NCBI RefSeq assembly: GCF_900103445.1
Contig: NZ_FNHS01000007.1
Location: forward strand, 62,001-126,000
Direction: 5' to 3'
From: Methylobacterium phyllostachyos
Lineage (GTDB): Bacteria; Pseudomonadota; Alphaproteobacteria; Rhizobiales; Beijerinckiaceae
DNA: 64,000 bases
Position 1 is the first letter of the stretch. The number at the start of each line of letters is the position of its first letter. Below are positions 8,026 to 17,278 of this stretch, one piece after another. The notes beneath the pieces were generated by a model. The model did no database searches. It was not told where the DNA came from and was given only the letters and a program-made list of their open reading frames with translations. The translations under genes and the position numbers were made by a program.

Positions 8026-9357
8026 ATGCCGCCATCCCTGCTCGCGCGGTTCATTCGCGACGCGCGAGGCACCGTTGCGATCATTTTTGCACTTGCCTCG
8101 CTGCCGATCATTGGCGTCCTCGGCATGTCCCTGGATTACACATTCGCCGGGCGCCGGCAGACCCAGCTCAGGGCCATCGCCGATGCTGCAGCGCTGATGA
8201 CTACGTCGCCCAGCGGAATGGCTCTGCAATCGACGGCTGCTCAAGCCGCAGCGGTCACCATGTTCAACGCGCAGGCCGGTATCGTTAGGGGGACGAGCGG
8301 GACGATACCCTCCATCACGGTTTCGGATACGACATCGGCCAACGGCACCATCAACCGTGTCACGACGGTCCAATTCTCCAGCAATTCCTTGAACGCCTTT
8401 GCGAATCTGTTGAAGATGAAATCCATGCCGATCAGCGGCACATCAAGTGTCTCGAGTTCCACGGCACCCAACATCGATTTCTATCTGCTTCTGGACACTT
8501 CACCGTCGATGGGCATCGCAGCCAATCAAAACGACATCAACACCATGGTCGCGCACACGCAGCAACAGGGTGGCTGCGCCTTCGCGTGCCATGAGACGAA
8601 CCCAACCCAAAGCGATGTGGCCGGCAACCCCGGTGGGGAAGACAACTATGCCCTCGCACGCCAACTCGGTGTCACGCTACGGATCGACCTTGTCCAACAG
8701 GCGACCTCCAATCTCATACAGACCGCAGCCAACACAGAAGTGAGCAATAAAGCCGTCTATCGCGTTGCGACTTATACATTCGATCAATCGTTCAATACGA
8801 TTACAAATCTGACTGCAAATCTTGCGTCAGCCAAAAGCGATACGAGCAAAATCCAGATGCTCCAAGTCTACAGCAATGGTTGCTTAACTGCAACCAATTG
8901 CAACAATGATACTGATACTCAATTCGACCAAGCGATGGTCAACAGTGCCTACATTCCCAACCCGGGGAAGGGCACCAACGCGTCGGGCGACACGCCGCAG
9001 GAAGTTCTATTTATCGTGACCGACGGGCTCATCGACGAGCAGTATCCCGGTTATGGCAGTCAAAATATGACTTACAACGGCAGAACGATCACGACCGTTG
9101 GACACCAATATGATTACTGCACACCGCTCAAAAACCGCGGCATCCGGATAGCGGTCCTCTATACGACCTACAATCCATTGCCAACGAACGGCTTTTACAA
9201 TCAATACGTCGCACCCTTTCAGCCGACCATATCGACAGCCATGCAGAATTGCGCTTCTCCAGGGCTGTTTTTCCAGGTCGATACCGGTGGCGATATCAAC
9301 GCGGCCATGCAGGCCCTCTTCGTCAAGGCCGTGGGTACGGCACACCTCACGCGGTAG
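8026..9357 (+). CDS. TadG-like protein with von Willebrand factor A domain
   Basis: A 443-residue protein. The N-terminus (RDARGTVAIIFALASLPIIG) is the Tad-type anchor helix, followed by FAGRRQTQLRAIADAAAL, usual for TadG. A vWA domain begins near residue 150 with FYLLLDTSPSMG, a MIDAS metal site (D157-x-S-x-S), and continues past EVLFIVTDGLIDE. Near residue 184 it has CAFACHE, which matches the C-x3-CH variant of a heme c site, though disulfide or structural roles are equally possible. A second cysteine pair lies in NGCLTATNC. It follows the two TadE-like genes by 43 bases in the same low-GC block and is probably exported, possibly acting in surface adhesion. Confidence 0.8.
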   Translation: MPPSLLARFIRDARGTVAIIFALASLPIIGVLGMSLDYTFAGRRQTQLRAIADAAALMTTSPSGMALQSTAAQAAAVTMFNAQAGIVRGTSGTIPSITVSDTTSANGTINRVTTVQFSSNSLNAFANLLKMKSMPISGTSSVSSSTAPNIDFYLLLDTSPSMGIAANQNDINTMVAHTQQQGGCAFACHETNPTQSDVAGNPGGEDNYALARQLGVTLRIDLVQQATSNLIQTAANTEVSNKAVYRVATYTFDQSFNTITNLTANLASAKSDTSKIQMLQVYSNGCLTATNCNNDTDTQFDQAMVNSAYIPNPGKGTNASGDTPQEVLFIVTDGLIDEQYPGYGSQNMTYNGRTITTVGHQYDYCTPLKNRGIRIAVLYTTYNPLPTNGFYNQYVAPFQPTISTAMQNCASPGLFFQVDTGGDINAAMQALFVKAVGTAHLTR

Positions 9358-9605
9358 TTCGAAAACCTTCAGAAGAGATGCTTCGGCTGGTGGTTGCGGC
9401 GGTCCGCGACACCGAAGAGAACGGGTCCAACGCGAAGACGCAGAGGCTCGATCGCGCGATCCGCGTCTCGCACCGGCTGCAGCCGGGGTCCTTCGTCAGT
9501 GCCACCGTGGGCAGCCCCTCCGCCAGGACGCCCTGTCGGAGCGCCAGCCCCGCCAACAGCCCGCGCGCATGTCACGCCGGAACGCTCTCGTGCTGCCCGG
9601 AATCG

Positions 9606-12600
9606 TCATCTCCCGTTTGCGCTCGCTCGGCCAGCTGCGGCAGCCTCACGGACCCATCCGCCGCACGGGTGACCGGGTCCGCCCTCGGCAGCGCGCGCCT
9701 TCACCAGGGCGTAGACCGCGGGGATCACGATGAGCGTCAGGATGGTCGAGGAAACCATCCCACCGATCATCGGCACCGCGATGCGCTGCATGACCTCGGA
9801 GCCGGCGCCGGTACTCCAGAGGATGGGCAGGAGCCCGGCCATGATGGCGACCACCGTCATCATCTTGGGCCGGACACGCTCGACGGCCCCGACCATGATC
9901 GCCCGCTGCAGGTCCGCTTGCGTGAGCGGGCGCCCAGCGCGCCGGCAGCCGGCCCGCGCCTCGTCGAGGGCCTGGTCGAGATAGACGAGCATGATCACGC
10001 CGGTCTCGGCGGCGACCCCGGCAAGGGCGATGAAGCCGACCGCCACCGCGACCGACATGTCGAAGCCCATCCACCAGAGCGGCCAGACCCCGCCGACCAG
10101 GGCGAAGGGGAGCGACAGCATCACGATCAGCGTCTCGGTGAGTCGATGGAAGTTCAGGTACAGGAGCAGGAAGACGACGAGCAGCGTGAGCGGCACCACA
10201 ATCTGCAGTCGCGCCTCGGCTCGCTCCAGGTATTCGTACTGCCCGCTCCACTGAAGCGTCGTGCCCTGCGGAAGCGTCACCGCCTCAGCCACCGCCTTGC
10301 GTGCCTCGGCCACGTAGCCGCCGAGGTCTCGGCCGGCAATATCGACGAAGATGTAGACCGCCAGCCGTCCGTTCTCCGTGCGGATCGCGGTTGCGCCCCG
10401 CGTGCGTTCAACCCTGGCGACTTCGCGAAGCGGGACCGTGCCGCCCATCGGCAACGGCACCTGCACCTCATCCGCGATGGCGCGCGGGTCCGAGCGGAAG
10501 GCGCGCGGGTAGCGCACGTTCACGGTGTAGCGCTCGCGGCCCTCGACGGTGTTCGTCACGGCCTGGCCGCCGAGCGCCGTCGCGATGACGTCCTGCACGT
10601 CGCCGACCATCAGGCCGTAGCGCCCCAGCGCCTCGCGATCCGGCGTGATGTCGAGGAAGTAGCCGCCGATGACCCGCTCGGCGTAGGCGCTCGACGTGCC
10701 GGGCACGGTCCGAAGCAACGCCTCTACCTGCCGGGCGACGCCCTCCATCTGCTTCAGGTCGGTCCCAAGCACCTTGATGCCGACCGGCGTGCGAATGCCC
10801 GTCGAGAGCATGTCGATGCGGGCGCGGATCGGTTGCGTCCAGGCATTCGACACACCCGGGAACTGCAGGGCCCCGTCCATCTCGGCCTTGAGGCTGGCGA
10901 GGGTGACGCCAGGGCGCCATTCGGCCTTCGGCTTGAGGGTGATGACCGTCTCGAACATCTCCATCGGCGCCGGGTCGGTCGCCGTGTTGGCGCGTCCGGC
11001 CTTGCCGTAGACCGAGGCGACCTCCGGGAAGCCCTTGATGATGCGGTCCTGGATGGCCAAGAGTTCGCCGGCCCTCGTCACCGAGAGGCCCGGAAGGGTC
11101 GTCGGCATGTAGAGGAGGCTGCCCTCGTCGAGGTCGGGCATGAACTCGGAGCCGAGTTGCCGGGCCGGCCAGGCGGTCGCTGCCAGGACCCCTACGGCGA
11201 GCAGGATGGTCAGGACCCGGGCCCGCAGCACGCCGGCGATGAGGGGCCGGTACAGCCAGATCAAGAGCCGGTTGAGCGGGTTGCGGTGCTCCGGGACGAT
11301 GCGCCCCCGTACGAACAGCACCATCAGGGCGGGAACGAGCGTCACCGACAGAAGGGCCGCCGCCGCCATGGCGAAGGTCTTGGTGTAGGCGAGCGGCCCG
11401 AACAGCCGCCCCTCCTGGCTCTCCAGGGTCAGGATCGGCAGGAAGCTGGCCGTGATGACGAGGAGCGAGAAGAACAGGGAGGGCCCCACCTCCGCGGCGG
11501 CCGCGATGAGGACCTCGACGCGCGGTTTCCCCGGCGGCGCCCGTTCCAGGTGCTTGTGGGCGTTCTCGATCATCACGATGGCGGCGTCGACCATGGCGCC
11601 GACCGCGATGGCGATGCCGCCCAGACTCATGATGTTGGCGCCGATTCCGAGTGCTTTCATGCCGGCGAAGGCCATCAGGATGCCGACCGGCAGCATCAGG
11701 ATGGCGACGAGCGCGCTGCGCACGTGCAGGAGGAAGACGACGCAGACGAGGGAGACGACGACGCTCTCCTCGACCAGCGTGTGCCGCAGGGTGTCGATGG
11801 CCGCGTCGATCAGCTGCGAGCGGTCGTAGACCGGCAGGATCTCGGTGCCGGCCGGCAGGCTCTTGGCGATTTCGGCGAGCTTCGCCTTCACGCCCTCGAT
11901 GACGGTGAGGGCGTTGGCGCCGAAGCGCTGAAGGACGATGCCACCGGCGACCTCGCCCTCGCCGTTCATCTCGGTGAGGCCGCGGCGCTCGTCCGGGCCA
12001 AGCTCGACCCGGGCGACGTCGCGGACCCGCAGGGGCGTGCCGCCCGCGGTCTTCAGCACGATGTTCTCGATGTCGGTGACGCTCCGGATGTAGCCGCGGC
12101 CGCGCACCATGAACTCGAACTCGGAGAGCTCGACCGTGCGACCGCCGACGTCGGCGTTGCTCGACCGAATGGCATCCCGGAGCTTGTTGAGGCTGATGCC
12201 CTGGGCCCGCATCCGGTTCGGATCGACAACGACGTTGTACTGCTTCACGAAGCCGCCGACGCCCGCGACCTCGGCCACGCCCTCGGCCCGCGAGGCGCCA
12301 AAGCGGATCACCCAATCCTGCAGCGACCGAAGCTCGGCGAGCGTCCGCTCCTTCGCCACCACCACGTACTGGTAGACCCAGCCCACGCCGGTCGCATCGG
12401 GGCCCAGCGTCGGCGTCACGCCGGCCGGCAGGCGGCTCGCCGCGCCGTTGAGGTATTCCAGCACGCGCGAGCGGCCCCAGTATGGGTCGGTGCCGTCCTC
12501 GAAGATGACGTAGACAAAGGACACGCCGAAGAAGGAGAAGCCGCGCACCACCTTGGCCTTCGGCACGGTCAGCATGGCCGTGGTCAGCGGGTAGGTGACC

Positions 12601-12791
12601 TGATCCTCGACGACCTGCGGGGCTTGGCCCGGATACTCGGTGTAGACGATGGCCTGCACGTCCGAGAGGTCGGGGATGGCGTCGAGCGGCAGGGACCTGA
12701 GCGCCAAGACGCCGGTCGCCACGGCGAACACGGTCCCGACCAGCACCAGGACGCGGTTCCGGGACGACCATTCGATGAGGCGCGCGATCAC
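9606..12791 (-). CDS. cusA: Copper/silver RND efflux pump, inner membrane subunit
   Basis: A 1061-residue heavy-metal RND transporter that pumps Cu(I)/Ag(I) out through the envelope, driven by protons. The N-terminus (LIEWSSRNRVLVLVGTVFAV) and the twelve-helix RND pattern are clear. The three methionines that bind Cu/Ag in E. coli CusA are kept in LLYMPTTLPG (about residue 561), MEMFETV (about 610) and RIDMLSTG (about 660), which argues for Cu/Ag rather than Zn/Co/Ni. The GTG at 12791 overlaps the cusB stop (GTGA). No CusC outer membrane factor is present in the window. The long frame open upstream in this register runs through cusB and is not coding. Confidence 0.95.
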   Translation of the reverse strand: MIARLIEWSSRNRVLVLVGTVFAVATGVLALRSLPLDAIPDLSDVQAIVYTEYPGQAPQVVEDQVTYPLTTAMLTVPKAKVVRGFSFFGVSFVYVIFEDGTDPYWGRSRVLEYLNGAASRLPAGVTPTLGPDATGVGWVYQYVVVAKERTLAELRSLQDWVIRFGASRAEGVAEVAGVGGFVKQYNVVVDPNRMRAQGISLNKLRDAIRSSNADVGGRTVELSEFEFMVRGRGYIRSVTDIENIVLKTAGGTPLRVRDVARVELGPDERRGLTEMNGEGEVAGGIVLQRFGANALTVIEGVKAKLAEIAKSLPAGTEILPVYDRSQLIDAAIDTLRHTLVEESVVVSLVCVVFLLHVRSALVAILMLPVGILMAFAGMKALGIGANIMSLGGIAIAVGAMVDAAIVMIENAHKHLERAPPGKPRVEVLIAAAAEVGPSLFFSLLVITASFLPILTLESQEGRLFGPLAYTKTFAMAAAALLSVTLVPALMVLFVRGRIVPEHRNPLNRLLIWLYRPLIAGVLRARVLTILLAVGVLAATAWPARQLGSEFMPDLDEGSLLYMPTTLPGLSVTRAGELLAIQDRIIKGFPEVASVYGKAGRANTATDPAPMEMFETVITLKPKAEWRPGVTLASLKAEMDGALQFPGVSNAWTQPIRARIDMLSTGIRTPVGIKVLGTDLKQMEGVARQVEALLRTVPGTSSAYAERVIGGYFLDITPDREALGRYGLMVGDVQDVIATALGGQAVTNTVEGRERYTVNVRYPRAFRSDPRAIADEVQVPLPMGGTVPLREVARVERTRGATAIRTENGRLAVYIFVDIAGRDLGGYVAEARKAVAEAVTLPQGTTLQWSGQYEYLERAEARLQIVVPLTLLVVFLLLYLNFHRLTETLIVMLSLPFALVGGVWPLWWMGFDMSVAVAVGFIALAGVAAETGVIMLVYLDQALDEARAGCRRAGRPLTQADLQRAIMVGAVERVRPKMMTVVAIMAGLLPILWSTGAGSEVMQRIAVPMIGGMVSSTILTLIVIPAVYALVKARAAEGGPGHPCGGWVREAAAAGRASANGR

Positions 12792-14278
12792 GGCTTGCCT
12801 CCCGGGCTCGCCGCCCGCCGGTCCTCCCCGAGCGCGGTCATGGACTGCAGCGCCGCCTTCAGGTTGCTCTCGGCATCGATCAGGAAGTTCGCCGCGGTGA
12901 CCACCCGGTCGCCGGCCGCGACGCCCGCGCGGATCTCCGCGTAGCCCCGGCCCCGGAGGCCGACTTGCACCGGCTTCGGCTCGAAGCGCCCCTCGCCGCG
13001 GTCGAGCAGCACGACCTGGCGCTCGCCGGTGTCGATGATCGCGTCGTCCGGCACCGCCACAACGGGTTTGGCATCGCCCGTCGCGATCTCGACGTCCGCG
13101 TACATCGACGGTCGCAGGACGCCGTCGGGGTTCGGAAGCTCGATGCGCAGCCGAGCGGTCCGCGTCTCGATGTTGAGATGGGGATAGATCCGCGCCACGG
13201 TCCCGGTGAAGACCCGGTCGGGGAAGGCCCGCACGCGCACGGTCGCCTTCTGTCCCTCCGCCACCCCGGCGAGATCGCGCTCCGTCACGTCGGCCAGGAC
13301 CCAGACGCGGGTGTGGTCGACGATGCGGAACAGGACGTCGCCGGACTTGGCCTTCATCCCGTCCGAGACGTTGCGCTCGACCACGACACCGTCGCGCGGC
13401 GCGGACCAGACGATTGAGGGCGGCACTTTGTGGGTGCGTTCGATCGCGTCGATCACCTCCGGCGGAATGGCCAGGTTCTCCAGGCGCCGCCGGCCACCCT
13501 CGTAGCCGATGGAGGTCAGGTACTGGGCCGCGACCGCGTTGATCTCGGGGGCGAACAGGCGCAGCAGCGGCTGGCCCTTGTGGACGTGGTCGCCCGTGGT
13601 GACCGGCTCGACCGTCTCGATGAAGGCGTCCGTGCGCAGCGCGATGACGGAGATGCGGCGCTCGTCCTCCTCGACGCTGCCGGGCGCCCGCACCGGCACC
13701 GACAGGACCCGGCGCTCCGCGAGTTCGGTCCGCACGCCCATGCGCTGGACCTTTCCCGGCGACACCGTCACGACGCCGCTCTCGTCCTGGCCCGCGTAGA
13801 CGGGGATGTAATCCATCCCCATTGAGTCCTTCCTCGGCACCGGCGAGGTGTCGGCCAAGCCCATCGGGTTCCGGTAGTAGAGGATGGGCCGGTCGGCGCC
13901 GGGCTTGGCCGCCTCGCCCGGTTGCATGCCGTTGCCGGCCATGTCCGCGGGCATGGCCTCGCCGTCCCCATCGTCGAAGCGCACGTCCTCGCTGGCGCGC
14001 ACAGCCCGGAACGCCCGGCCGTCCGCCGTGACCATCGGCGACGCCGAGTAGACGGGCTTCCCGTCCGGATCCCGGTAGTAGACCACCGATCCCGAGAGGG
14101 GCTTGGAGGGGCCCGGCACGGCGTCGCCCGCTTGCGCAGCGGGCAGCAAGCGGACGACGCCGTGCCGAACCCGTTCCACGAAGGCCGAAACCGGGCCGTC
14201 CTGCCGTCCCGCCGAATAACCGAGCCCCCCCGCCGCGAGCGCGGCGAGGGCTCCGGCGAACCAGGCCGAGCGCGTCAT
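12788..14278 (-). CDS. cusB: Copper/silver efflux periplasmic adaptor subunit
   Basis: A 496-residue membrane fusion protein that links CusA to an outer membrane channel and hands over metal. A single N-terminal helix anchors it. Two heavy-metal-binding segments follow: VYYRDPDGKPVYSASPM (about residue 65) and ILYYRNPMG...KDSMGMDYIPVY (about 128-160), the HMBD type. After these come the barrel-sandwich lipoyl, helical hairpin and beta-barrel regions of the family (for example ALRTDAFIETVEPVTTGDHV and GDVLFRIVDHTRVWVLADVT). It starts in a 4-base ATGA overlap with the upstream gene and overlaps cusA by 4, forming one tight operon. Confidence 0.93.
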   Translation of the reverse strand: MTRSAWFAGALAALAAGGLGYSAGRQDGPVSAFVERVRHGVVRLLPAAQAGDAVPGPSKPLSGSVVYYRDPDGKPVYSASPMVTADGRAFRAVRASEDVRFDDGDGEAMPADMAGNGMQPGEAAKPGADRPILYYRNPMGLADTSPVPRKDSMGMDYIPVYAGQDESGVVTVSPGKVQRMGVRTELAERRVLSVPVRAPGSVEEDERRISVIALRTDAFIETVEPVTTGDHVHKGQPLLRLFAPEINAVAAQYLTSIGYEGGRRRLENLAIPPEVIDAIERTHKVPPSIVWSAPRDGVVVERNVSDGMKAKSGDVLFRIVDHTRVWVLADVTERDLAGVAEGQKATVRVRAFPDRVFTGTVARIYPHLNIETRTARLRIELPNPDGVLRPSMYADVEIATGDAKPVVAVPDDAIIDTGERQVVLLDRGEGRFEPKPVQVGLRGRGYAEIRAGVAAGDRVVTAANFLIDAESNLKAALQSMTALGEDRRAASPGGKP

Positions 14279-14688
14279 TTCGCGGCCTGAAGGACCAGCT
14301 TGTCCTCGACCGTGCCGATCTCGCCCTGGACCTTGGCGGCAAGCGAGAGGCGCCAGCGGCCCTGCATCGAGAGCTTGGCCCTGAAGCGGTAGATGCCGGG
14401 CTCGGTCGAGGGGACCTGCTCGACCTTGGTGGCCATCTCCTCCATGGCGTCGGGAGCCATGTCGAGGCGCTTGGCGAAGACCACGGCGTCGGTCACGGGC
14501 TTGCCGCTCCGCTGGTCGACGAGGCGGACGGCGATGACGGCCTCACCAACCTTCGCCTCCTGCTGCACGAGCTCGAAGCGGTAGTCCTTGACGTCCGCAA
14601 GGGCGGGCGGGGCGAACGCGGACGCCGACAAGGCGCCGCCGAGCAGCGCGGCCATCACGGCGCGCGCGAAAGGGGTCTTGGTCACGGG
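14275..14688 (-). CDS. Exported FixH/YtkA-like protein of the copper operon
   Basis: A 137-residue protein. The GTG at 14688 is chosen because AGGAGA lies 8 bases upstream; an ORF start at 14736 is not supported. A signal peptide (ARAVMAALLGGALSASAFAP, cleaved near ALA-D) leads to a beta-rich immunoglobulin-like domain with VGEAVIAVRLVDQRSGKPV and the closing PGIYRFRAKLSMQGRWRLSL, typical of the YtkA/FixH group often encoded beside Cus-type pumps. It probably acts in the periplasm with CusB in metal handling (inference). It lies between the Met-rich gene and cusB and overlaps cusB by 4 bases. Confidence 0.82.
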   Translation of the reverse strand, partial: PVTKTPFARAVMAALLGGALSASAFAPPALADVKDYRFELVQQEAKVGEAVIAVRLVDQRSGKPVTDAVVFAKRLDMAPDAMEEMATKVEQVPSTEPGIYRFRAKLSMQGRWRLSLAAKVQGEIGTVEDKLVLQAAK

Positions 14689-14766
14689 GGTCTGTCTCCT
14701 GAACGCGAGGGATGGCGGCGCGCAGGCGCGCGTCACTGTGCCGGCGCCAGCGCCGGCGGCTCGGAT

Positions 14767-15201
14767 TCAGGCTCGGGGAGGCTCAGGCAGCGGCGGCCCG
14801 TGCAAGCTGGCCAGGGACGCCGCGGCGGGCCAGGTCGGCACGGCGTGTGTCGCGACTCGCGCCCCGATGGAGATGGCACTCGGCGGCAGCGAGGCGATGC
14901 TGGCGAGGCACAGAGCCATCAACGGACAGCCCGCCTTGGCGCAGTCCGGCTTCTCCGCCTTTCCTGGGGGGCAGCACGGCATGCCGTCCATGCCGGCCAT
15001 GTCTATGCCGGCCATCTCCATGCTCGCCATGTCCATGTCGGCATGGTCCAGGGCCGGCATGGTCTCGTGCGAGGCGTGGGCCTGCGCCGTTCTGGAAGCG
15101 TGCATGCCCGCGGCGGCCGCGGAAGCGGTCACCGGCGTCAGGGCAAGGCTGAGAGCCGCGAGGAGCGGAAGCAGCCGCCGGAGGGCGAGCCAAAAGGTCA
15201 C
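14767..15201 (-). CDS. Met/His-rich exported copper-associated protein
   Basis: A 144-residue protein heading the cus operon. The GTG at 15201 is chosen because it begins a signal-anchor (ALRRLLPLLAALSLALTPVT); the upstream part of the frame is antisense-like. The mature part has a run dense in Met, His and Asp (ASHETMPALDHADMDMASME, then MAGIDMAGMDGMPCCPP), followed by cysteines at CAKAGCPLMALC and a hydrophobic segment. Such Met/His/Cys-rich proteins at the head of copper operons are usually periplasmic copper binders. It is not recognisable as CusF or CopL by sequence alone. It is 78 bases upstream of the FixH-like gene. Confidence 0.72.
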   Translation of the reverse strand: MTFWLALRRLLPLLAALSLALTPVTASAAAAGMHASRTAQAHASHETMPALDHADMDMASMEMAGIDMAGMDGMPCCPPGKAEKPDCAKAGCPLMALCLASIASLPPSAISIGARVATHAVPTWPAAASLASLHGPPLPEPPRA

Positions 15202-15274
15202 GAACCCAGGATGCCAAATTCCGGGTTTGAGCGGAAGGGCGACCGGCCTCTGTCCGAATGACGCGGATGACGGT

Positions 15275-15329
15275 TTAGAGCGCTCTCCGCGGAAGCGGAC
15301 ACCGGTTCGGCGCAAGAGAGCGCGTCGCG
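15275..15329 (+). repeat. 55-bp palindromic repeat, family A, copy 2
   Basis: Best-preserved copy: GAGCGCTCTCCGCGGAAGCG, then ACACCGGTTCGGCGC and AAGAGAGCGCGTC. Ends are inverted repeats (GCGCTCTC/GAGAGCGC). It lies upstream of the copper operon, 74 bases before its first start codon, so it could also influence that promoter. Confidence 0.72.
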
Positions 15330-15545
15330 ACGAAGGCTCGGCGCCCGGTTGCAATGCGATCGGGCGCGGCTCGCGTGTCGCCCCGTGAGGCGTCCGATGC
15401 TGAGGCGCGCGTGACCCTCCGGCTCGACCATTGCGGGCCACAGAGGCTTGCGGGGCGAGCGGTCATTCGAGGGTTGACGGTGGACTATCCGCGCCCGCGC
15501 AGAGCTAATGGCCGGCCCAGCCGCGCCGAGCCCGTGCTGATGGTC

Positions 15546-15803
15546 TCACTTGTTGCGCGGTCGCGCGGGAGCGGGGCGCTCCACCTGAGACCGGGCCTCG
15601 ATCCGGTGCGACATCCGTCCAACGCCGAGCAGCGACCGCAGCTTCGCCGTCACCCCGATCATGACGAGCAGTCCGATCACCAGGGCGAAGACGGTCAGCG
15701 TGTGCCGGATCGCGTCGTCATAGTGTCGCCCGGCGTGGAGGATCAGCCAGCCCACTCCGACGAACACGGCTGCCGAAACCAGCGGGATGGTCGATACGGG
15801 CAT
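15546..15803 (-). CDS. Small membrane protein, two helices
   Basis: An 85-residue protein with two predicted transmembrane helices (TIPLVSAAVFVGVGWLILHA and LTVFALVIGLLVMIGVTAKL) and a basic C-terminal tail rich in Arg and Pro. The ATG at 15803 is preferred; a TTG at 15812 in the same frame would add three residues. It has no recognisable family, and no neighbour suggests a role. The strong hydrophobic pattern and codon bias support it as a real gene. Confidence 0.6.
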   Translation of the reverse strand: MPVSTIPLVSAAVFVGVGWLILHAGRHYDDAIRHTLTVFALVIGLLVMIGVTAKLRSLLGVGRMSHRIEARSQVERPAPARPRNK

Positions 15804-15877
15804 CGTCCTCAACGATCCGGAACGCTGCCCGGTTCGATTGCGGCACGCGGCGAGCCGCCGGCAGAGGCCGTGTGTGC

Positions 15878-16129
15878 TCAGCCTTCAACGAAGACGACGC
15901 CGAACCGGGCGCCGGTGCGCCGGACGACCGCGCAGCGGCGCGAGGTCTGGTCGATCGCGGTCAGGAGCGTGAAGGCCTCCGGCACGGCATCGTCCTCACC
16001 TGCTTCAAGCAGGGCGCCGGTGTCCGACATATTCCAAACGAGGCAGCGCAGCCGCCTGCCCGTGTCCTCGACCACGATATGCGCCGCACTGAAGCAATCC
16101 GTTCGGCCGGAGAAACGTTTCTCGTCCAT
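15878..16129 (-). CDS. PilZ domain protein
   Basis: An 83-residue single-domain protein (MDEKRFSGRTDCFSAAHIVV). The block CLVWNMSDTGALLE fits the PilZ second motif (D/N-x-S-x-x-G), and the end RTGARFGVVFVEG is the usual closing strand. The usual RxxxR first motif is weak or displaced (KRFSGR at residues 4-9), so binding of cyclic di-GMP is uncertain. Stand-alone PilZ proteins in alphaproteobacteria usually act as small receptors or are degenerate. A cyclic di-GMP enzyme lies at 45.6 kb but there is no operon link. Confidence 0.78.
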   Translation of the reverse strand: MDEKRFSGRTDCFSAAHIVVEDTGRRLRCLVWNMSDTGALLEAGEDDAVPEAFTLLTAIDQTSRRCAVVRRTGARFGVVFVEG

Positions 16130-16386
16130 CGTCAGAGCCTCTGAAATAGCTGCTGACAGTCAGATACGACCCCCTCTCTCTCTTCCACCTTACGCCTGAT
16201 CACGCGCCTACGCGATTGTGCGCATCGTGCTTACCGCGGGTTGAATAGCCTCGCTCGATTTGAAATGACCATTCGCGCTGGCCAGATGAACCATCGCGAT
16301 CGATCGGGCTTGATCGCGGGAACAGCGGAGTGCGGGCCGGTGAGCGGCACGACGGCAGCGCGATCGAGCCCGGCCCTGAAACGGCT

Positions 16387-16623
16387 CTAAGCCTCGTCCT
16401 CCTCGTCTCCGCCAGTCGCCCCGACTGCCGGCCCCGGGCGGTAGGCGTCGAGCGTGGCGTAGGCGTCCGTATCGGTAAGACCCAGCCGTTCCATGTCGGT
16501 CAGCAGCGCCAGGATGTCCGCATCGACCGGTTCGCCACTCTCCTTGCGCTCGATCAGGGTGTTGACCAGTTCCAGATCGTTGATCGACGACGCGCTGGGT
16601 TCGTTCGGATCGGGGAAGGCCAT
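16387..16623 (-). CDS. Small acidic protein of unknown function
   Basis: A 78-residue acidic protein (MAFPDPNEPSASSINDLELV) with a helical centre (NTLIERKESGEPVDADILAL) and a Gly/Glu/Asp tail. It has no signal peptide, membrane helix or known motif. It stands alone, between the PilZ gene and a gene-poor stretch. Coding is supported by the clean start and GC-rich third positions; the function is unknown. Confidence 0.55.
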   Translation of the reverse strand: MAFPDPNEPSASSINDLELVNTLIERKESGEPVDADILALLTDMERLGLTDTDAYATLDAYRPGPAVGATGGDEEDEA

Positions 16624-17278
16624 GTTCGGTCTCTCGCTGGGTGGTCCCTAGACCTAGGTCGTCGCCCGCACCTTGCCACGTCCTGTCGACGCTGTGTGCG
16701 GATCACGTTCCCGAACAGACGGCACAGGTCAGTTCAGGCGTCGCACAGAGACCGAAACGCGGCGGCACGGGGCTGCGCCGGCCGCGCTCACGCCCGGCAA
16801 CCGAGCCCGTCCAGACCCGGCACGACGCCGACGCCATGGCGGCCGATGACATCGACGGGACCGTCATCGCCATAGGCCTCCACGTCGAGTAGCGCACCAG
16901 CGGGCACGCGCGGGTGCGAAGTCCGATGCGGTCTGCGCGCCCAGGGTGACCGTTTCGTCGGTGATCGAAGGCTTTCGCGTTCGGGGCGATGCCCGCAACC
17001 CGCCTCACCCGGCAACGGCCGATCTGCGGCATCACAGCCTGTTCCGTCGCGGAGGCGGTGCGGACGGGCGAGCCGGAGTCAGCGAGCGGGGCGCATCGGC
17101 TGCCCGGCTCGCGCACGACCGGATCGGCCGCCGTCGATGAGCCCGAGACCATCTGGGCTCCACGCGGGCGTGGCGGCCCGACCGTCCCCGGGAACCTGCA
17201 CGGCGAGGGCTACAGGACGCGCAAGCGGCACCTATGTCGCTCCCAACTCATATCGATGTTGAAGGAGCCGCCCGACCC
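16624..17278. other. 655-base stretch without a clear gene
   Basis: Several short frames exist on both strands, but none has a good start and a protein-like composition. On the minus strand, 16788-16900 reads PRVPAGALLDVEAYGDD, which faintly recalls the end of a RidA/YjgF protein; no intact domain is present. The last 20 bases hold the GAAGGAG ribosome binding site of the next gene. Confidence 0.4.

Noticed and set aside
9249..12944. Plus-strand frame of 1231 residues opposite the cusA gene
   Set aside because: It is a high-GC shadow: it is antisense to a clear RND gene, has no family features and is rich in Arg/Gly/His-type residues.
16788..17015. Possible RidA/YjgF remnant on the minus strand
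   Set aside because: Only one short segment (PAGALLDVEA) resembles the family; no fold-wide match or start.
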